DNA from: Psychrobacillus sp044762855
GTDB taxonomy: Bacteria; Bacillota; Bacilli; Bacillales_A; Planococcaceae
Direction: 5' to 3'
Length of the DNA stretch: 64,000 bases
Assembly: GCF_044762855.1 (NCBI RefSeq)
Contig: NZ_JBIWFB010000005.1
Span: 124,001 to 188,000 of the forward strand
Shown: positions 59,882 through 64,000 of the stretch, in pieces
Numbering within the stretch: the first letter of the stretch is position 1
Layout of the letters: each line of letters begins with the position of its first letter
The notes under the pieces: model-generated
Databases searched by the model: none
Seen by the model: the letters and a program-made list of their open reading frames with translations, nothing else
Told to the model about the DNA's origin: nothing
Made by a program: the position numbers and the translations under genes

Positions 59882-60586
59882 TTAGTCTTGGATTGCTGCT
59901 TCTAAAGCAACAACGATCATATCATTGAAAGTAGTTTGACGCTCTTCAGAAGAAGTTGCCTCACCAGTAATAATATGATCACTAACTGTTAATACAGATA
60001 GTGCTTGGCGTCCAAATTTAGCGGCTAATGTATATAATGCTGCTGTTTCCATTTCTACTGCAAGAACTCCGTGATCTGCCCATTTTTCATATTGAGCATT
60101 TTCGTTATAGAATAAATCTGCAGTAAATACGTTACCAACTTTTAAGTTTAAACCTGCTTCATTACCAACATTAAATGCTTTGTATAATAAATCAAAGTTT
60201 GCAGTTGGTGCAAAGTTTAGGTCATCTAAAAGTACTTTATTCAACGAAGAATCAGTCGAAGCACTTTGCGCAAGAATTACATCGCGAACTTTAACGTCTT
60301 TTTGGATAGCTCCACAAGTACCTACACGGATTAATTTTTGCACATCATAGTCATTCATTAACTCTTGAACATAAATAGAAATTGATGGGACTCCCATTCC
60401 TGTACCTTGAACAGAAATTCTTTTTCCTTTATATGTACCAGTATATCCAAACATGTTACGAACCTCGTTATACTGAACTACATCCTCAAAAAATGTTTCT
60501 GCGATATATTTCGCACGAAGCGGATCTCCTGGTAGTAAAATTGTATCCGCAATCTCACCTTTTTTTGCACTAATATGAATACTCAT
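59882..60586 (-). CDS. deoD: purine-nucleoside phosphorylase DeoD type
   Basis: The 234-residue hexameric PNP catalyses phosphorolysis of purine (deoxy)nucleosides for salvage. It begins MSIHISAKKGEIADTILLPGDP; phosphate-site RVGTCGAIQ and purine-site VEMETAALYTLA with catalytic DH (TVSDHIITGE) are intact. Standard length, own promoter and terminator. Confidence 0.96.
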   Translation of the reverse strand: MSIHISAKKGEIADTILLPGDPLRAKYIAETFFEDVVQYNEVRNMFGYTGTYKGKRISVQGTGMGVPSISIYVQELMNDYDVQKLIRVGTCGAIQKDVKVRDVILAQSASTDSSLNKVLLDDLNFAPTANFDLLYKAFNVGNEAGLNLKVGNVFTADLFYNENAQYEKWADHGVLAVEMETAALYTLAAKFGRQALSVLTVSDHIITGEATSSEERQTTFNDMIVVALEAAIQD

Positions 60587-60621
60587 TTAAATAACCTCAT
60601 TTCTATATATGTATCGGCTTA

Positions 60622-60650
60622 ATAATACCGTTTTTTGGACCAAAATGCAA
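60622..60650 (-). promoter_or_regulatory. promoter of deoD
   Basis: Minus strand TTGCAT (60650-60645), 17-bp spacer, TATTAT (60627-60622), about 35 bases before the start. Confidence 0.75.
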
Positions 60651-60658
60651 CGAACAAG

Positions 60659-60880
60659 CTATTTATTTGCTTCTATATAATACTCCCAAAGCTCATCAAA
60701 AATGCTTGCAGTTAGATTCGGATGCGCCAATTCTTCAATGTACTCCGAAAGCGAGTGAAAAGAAGTTTCTGTTTTTGGAAAATCATGTTGTAAGAACATG
60801 CTTTCTGCAAATTGAGATTTTTTATCGTTCTTTTGTCCCCCACGATATTTCAATGCAAATAAATAAAAAGACTGTTTCAA
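60659..60880 (-). CDS. YozE-family protein (SAM-like fold)
   Basis: The 73-residue protein, MKQSFYLFALKYRGGQKNDK, then LQHDFPKTETSFHSLSEYIE and SIFDELWEYYIE, matches the YozE SAM-like family. The start is TTG 60880, eight bases after AAAGGAGG. Function unknown. Confidence 0.82.
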   Translation of the reverse strand: MKQSFYLFALKYRGGQKNDKKSQFAESMFLQHDFPKTETSFHSLSEYIEELAHPNLTASIFDELWEYYIEANK

Positions 60881-61001
60881 CTAGTTTATCCTCCTTTAGT
60901 CATAAGGTCATAGAAAATTCATAAAACTGTAGATAATATTACACAAAACAAGTAAACTAAATGATATCACTATGTTACATATCAAGAAGGGGTTGTTTTT
61001 T

Positions 61002-62861
61002 TTGGTAAAGGGTGCTTCAAATAAGAAGAAATCTGTGCAATGGTTTCAACAAAAAAGAAGGAAAAAGAACGATAATACGGCAAAGAAAAACACTTCTTTC
61101 TCCCTCTTTAAGAAAGGAAACAGAAAGGACAAAAGAACGATTACATCGTCTAAATCAACCATATTCCATTCCATTCGAGGAAGGGTCTTATTAATATTTT
61201 CCGTATTGATCATTATATTAGTTTCCATGCTTGTCCTAACTTCGACTAAAATGTCCTCGTCCCAACGAGCATTCGAAGATTTTACAAATGTAGATTTAAA
61301 AGAACAAATGATGGTCAATAAAATCGCGACTGAAATTGCACAACTCGCTAATGCCGAGCAAAGTTATGTAATCACAGGTAAAGCAAATTATAAAACAACT
61401 TATAGACAAAATAAAGATGCGATTGTCACCCACTTAAAAGAATTAAACAAGACTTATGAAAATCGGCCAGATGAACTGCAAAAAATACAGTCCATTGATC
61501 AATTCTTTATGACTTATCTACAATATTCAGAAAGAGTAATTGAGCTTAGAGATACACAAGGTATTGAAGCCGCTCAAAAAATTGTAAACGCTGGTAATGG
61601 TAAAACGGCTATGAGCTATGTAGATGTTCATATCGCTGCCATGAATGAATTATTAGCTAAAAATAATGCAGAGCAAATCGCGCTATTAAAGAAAGAAAAT
61701 AATAACTCGCTTTATTTATTTGTTGGTTTAACCATTTTTTCAGTACTCTTAACATTATCATTCGGCATTTATCTTTTCTATTCGATTAAACGAAGCACAT
61801 ACTCTATCAATCGTTCGATATTAGAAATTGCACAAGCAGGTGGAGATTTAACAAGACGTGTGAAGATACGTACGAAAGATGAATTTTCAGAAATTGCTGA
61901 AAGCACAAATATTTTAATAGCTTCTATTTCCAACTTAGTTAAAAGAGTTAGTATGCTAACTGAAAATGTTTCGGCCAGCGGACAAGAGCTAATGGCTTCA
62001 TCTGATGAAACTGCTGTAACGATTCAATCGATCGCGGACACAACAAATGAAATCGCTTCCGGTAGTGAACATACTATGCGCAGTATGACTGTTGCTATTC
62101 AGAAAATGAATTCTTTAGAAGAAGCAACAAGATACTTGAACAGCGATGCCCAATCGGTAAAAGAAGCAACAGATCAAATGATTGAAGCTGCTCGAAAAGG
62201 TAGCGAATCGGTTCAACACTCTTCTCAAGTCATGATGAACATTGAAGAAACAATGGCCAACACTTCTCAAACAGTAGAGGCACTAGGAACTAAATCATAT
62301 GAAATTACATCGATTATTAAAACGATCACGGCTATAGCAGAACAAACGAATTTACTTGCTTTAAATGCTGCAATCGAGGCTGCTCGAGCAGGAGAGCATG
62401 GCAGGGGGTTTGCAGTAGTTGCAGATGAAGTACGAAAACTAGCTGAACAATCTCAAAACGCCGCAAAAGAAGTAACAGGAATTGTCACGTCTATTCAAAC
62501 CGAAGTCGTTTCGATTGTGCAACAAAATCATGAAGGTGTGGAAAACGTGATTAAAGGCGTTGAAGTAGCAAACGAAACAAACGCTTCGCTAGAACAAATT
62601 ATGAAACAAACAAATGATACGATTGCTATTATTGATAAGATGGTTGATCAAATCGGAGAAACACTTAACTTTAGCCAAGAGGTTGCAGCCTCTTTTGTGG
62701 AAGTTACACAAATTGCTGAAAATACAGCTTCCAATACAGAAACGTCGGCTGCTGCAGCAGAGCAAGGTTCCGCAGCAATGGAAGAAATCAATGCATCAGC
62801 GATTGAACTTTCTCATCAGGCTGACGAGTTAAGAAAAGTAGTAAATGAGTTTAAACTTTAA
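61002..62861 (+). CDS. methyl-accepting chemotaxis protein
   Basis: The 619-residue transmembrane chemoreceptor has a Lys-rich cytoplasmic N-terminus, TM1 (about 58-80), an extracellular helical-bundle sensor (about 81-235), TM2, HAMP, and a long signalling domain with the conserved tip (ITAIAEQTNLLALNAAIEAA, then RAGEHGRGFAVVADEVRKLA). The start is TTG 61002, nine bases after AAGAAGGGG; ATG 60972 lacks an RBS. It signals to CheA/CheW; the ligand is unknown. Confidence 0.93.
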   Translation: MVKGASNKKKSVQWFQQKRRKKNDNTAKKNTSFSLFKKGNRKDKRTITSSKSTIFHSIRGRVLLIFSVLIIILVSMLVLTSTKMSSSQRAFEDFTNVDLKEQMMVNKIATEIAQLANAEQSYVITGKANYKTTYRQNKDAIVTHLKELNKTYENRPDELQKIQSIDQFFMTYLQYSERVIELRDTQGIEAAQKIVNAGNGKTAMSYVDVHIAAMNELLAKNNAEQIALLKKENNNSLYLFVGLTIFSVLLTLSFGIYLFYSIKRSTYSINRSILEIAQAGGDLTRRVKIRTKDEFSEIAESTNILIASISNLVKRVSMLTENVSASGQELMASSDETAVTIQSIADTTNEIASGSEHTMRSMTVAIQKMNSLEEATRYLNSDAQSVKEATDQMIEAARKGSESVQHSSQVMMNIEETMANTSQTVEALGTKSYEITSIIKTITAIAEQTNLLALNAAIEAARAGEHGRGFAVVADEVRKLAEQSQNAAKEVTGIVTSIQTEVVSIVQQNHEGVENVIKGVEVANETNASLEQIMKQTNDTIAIIDKMVDQIGETLNFSQEVAASFVEVTQIAENTASNTETSAAAAEQGSAAMEEINASAIELSHQADELRKVVNEFKL

Positions 62862-62864
62862 ATG

Positions 62865-62906
62865 AAAAAAGGCACGGAAGAGAACTTTTCTCCTCCGTGC
62901 CTTTTA
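62865..62906. terminator. bidirectional terminator
   Basis: 14-bp stem (62865-62878 with 62894-62906 region) with A and T runs, between convergent mcp and msrB. Confidence 0.85.
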
Positions 62907-62913
62907 AAATTAC

Positions 62914-63324
62914 TTAAAATAATTTCAAGTATTCTTCATAACCTTCTTCAACTAACTTATCTTTCGGTACAAAACGCATAGAAGCAGAATTTATACAATA
63001 ACGAAGGCCCGTTTCTTCTTTTGGACCATCTGGGAATACATGTCCCAAATGAGAATTTGCCGTCTTACTTCTAACTTCCACTCGTCTCATTCCATGGCTA
63101 TCATCAAATTTTTCCACTACTTCTTGCTCTTCAATCGGTCTAGTGAAGCTTGGCCAACCACAGCCTGCATCATATTTATCTTTTGAATGGAATAATGGCT
63201 TACCTGAAACAATATCAACATAAATTCCTTCGTCAAAATGTTTATCATATTCATTTTGGAATGGCGGTTCTGTTCCATTTTGTTGCGTAACATAATATTG
63301 CATTTCTGTCAGTTTTTCTTTCAT
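62914..63324 (-). CDS. msrB: peptide-methionine (R)-S-oxide reductase
   Basis: The 136-residue MsrB reduces the R epimer of methionine sulfoxide. Motifs: YDAGCGWPSFTRPI, HLGHVFPDGP and the catalytic Cys in GLRYCINSASM. The zinc-binding CxxC pairs seen in many MsrBs are absent, as in other Bacilli. It overlaps msrA by 4 bases (ATGA). Confidence 0.96.
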   Translation of the reverse strand: MKEKLTEMQYYVTQQNGTEPPFQNEYDKHFDEGIYVDIVSGKPLFHSKDKYDAGCGWPSFTRPIEEQEVVEKFDDSHGMRRVEVRSKTANSHLGHVFPDGPKEETGLRYCINSASMRFVPKDKLVEEGYEEYLKLF

Positions 63325-63845
63325 TTGAATACCTCCTGCATTTTCTCTACAAATGCTGCTCTTCCAGAACCGACAAAGTATCGATGATAATGAGCTGGGT
63401 TTTTCTTATAATAGTCTTGGTGATAATCCTCTGCAGCGTAGAAATTAGTAGCTGGTAAAATTTTTGTAGCAACCGGCTTATTGAACTTACCGGAAGCATT
63501 CAATGCTGCCTTGGTGTTTTCCGCTTTTTCTCGTTGTTCCTCTGAATGATAAAAAATCGCCGTTTGATAAGAGGAACCCCGATCAAAAAATTGACCGTTG
63601 TCATCTGTCGGATCAATATTCATCCAAAAGATTTCTAATAACTGATCGTATGAAAATTTTTCTGGGTCAAATGTAATTTGCACTGCTTCAAAATGTCCCG
63701 TTGCATTTGAACAAACTTGCTCATATGTCGGATTTTCGACATGCCCTCCTGTATAGCCCGATTCCACTTTTTCTATTCCATCATATGAGTCAAAGGGCTT
63801 GACCATACACCAAAAACAACCTCCTGCAAAAGTAGCTTTCTCCAT
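63321..63845 (-). CDS. msrA: peptide-methionine (S)-S-oxide reductase (copy 2)
   Basis: The 174-residue MsrA begins MEKATFAGGCFWCMVKPFDS with the nucleophilic Cys in GGCFWC, followed by NIDPTDDNGQFFDRGSSYQT and AEDYHQDYYKKNPAHY. It is coupled to msrB. ATG 63845 has GAGGTG six bases upstream. It is a paralog of 22120-22635; the msrA-msrB arrangement is the one conserved in Bacilli. Confidence 0.95.
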   Translation of the reverse strand: MEKATFAGGCFWCMVKPFDSYDGIEKVESGYTGGHVENPTYEQVCSNATGHFEAVQITFDPEKFSYDQLLEIFWMNIDPTDDNGQFFDRGSSYQTAIFYHSEEQREKAENTKAALNASGKFNKPVATKILPATNFYAAEDYHQDYYKKNPAHYHRYFVGSGRAAFVEKMQEVFK

Positions 63846-63855
63846 TTTTAGCACC

Positions 63856-64000
63856 TCATTTCGATGGTATAACTATTTCTAATGTTATAATATCTTCCTC
63901 TAAATTCAACTCTTTTGCTCGCACATGAATTCCAGAAGACATCGGAATATTCGATACCTGAATATGTACTTCCTTCTCTTTAGGCATAACAACTATCCAC
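63856..64000 (-). CDS. C-terminus of a YpmS-like (DUF2140) protein (partial)
   Basis: An open frame enters from the window edge and ends at TGA 63858-63856, just before the msrA RBS. The visible 47 residues (IVVMPKEKEVHIQVSNIPMS, then GIHVRAKELNLEEDIITLEI) look like the beta-rich C-terminal end of YpmS/DUF2140 proteins. In B. subtilis ypmS lies near msrB-msrA, which supports the call. The close spacing suggests one operon with msrA-msrB. Confidence 0.55.
   Translation of the reverse strand, partial: WIVVMPKEKEVHIQVSNIPMSSGIHVRAKELNLEEDIITLEIVIPSK

Overview
The window is AT-rich DNA from a low-GC, endospore-forming Gram-positive bacterium. Evidence includes Shine-Dalgarno-led genes with frequent TTG/GTG starts, T-box and SAM-I leaders, a GerA-type germinant receptor, XpaC/TelA, YojN/YojO, YozE, DUF1033 and DUF6501 proteins, and stand-alone MsrA/MsrB. 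The gene set looks like Bacillales, family Planococcaceae/Caryophanaceae (Psychrobacillus- or Lysinibacillus-like). The genus is inferred, not proven.

Layout. 1-0.57 kb: N-terminal part of an LXG-type (type VII secreted) toxin, cut by the window edge. 0.8-4.3 kb: a class-2 isoleucyl-tRNA synthetase under an Ile T-box. 4.4-5.9 kb: MerR regulator plus membrane protein behind a 19-bp-spacer promoter with a dyad. 5.9-7.4 kb: an HTH-TPR (RRNPP-type) regulator followed one base later by an unannotated 44-aa exported pro-peptide, a probable cell-cell signalling pair. 7.9-8.9 kb: a split sigma factor of SigO/RsoA type with a YvrJ-like peptide between its parts. 9.3-10.9 kb: XRE-cupin regulator divergent from a cysteine-synthase-family enzyme across a 40-bp perfect palindrome. 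11-15 kb: small metabolic and stress genes. 15.2-16.4 kb: metA with a SAM-I riboswitch. 16.4-19.1 kb: a nucleotidase missing a catalytic segment and an ABC-F ATPase behind a leader ORF/terminator attenuator. 19-33 kb: membrane and envelope genes, MsrA, a diguanylate cyclase, a second ABC-F, cold-shock protein, XpaC-TelA and YojN-YojO.

33.3-39.8 kb is a sulfur island: SAM-I riboswitch, metQ-metN-metI, second metQ, an LLM flavin monooxygenase and an acyl-CoA-dehydrogenase-like flavoprotein, all in one direction, consistent with uptake of methionine or organosulfur compounds followed by oxidative desulfurization. 39.9-44.1 kb: odhAB (2-oxoglutarate dehydrogenase). 44.3-48.1 kb: ArlRS-like two-component system and a PAS-GGDEF protein. 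48.1-50 kb: a tRNA-like remnant, a GNAT enzyme, then about 950 bp with no credible gene but with a long inverted repeat and a 21-bp tandem repeat. 50-56 kb: stand-alone murG, MATE transporter and a gerA-type operon. 56-64 kb: CAP-domain exoprotein, CobW GTPase, CtpB-like protease, deoD, YozE, chemoreceptor, msrA-msrB and the C-terminus of a YpmS-like protein.

Family names come from reading the proteins without database searches. Starts were adjusted from the longest ORF where a Shine-Dalgarno sequence argued for it.
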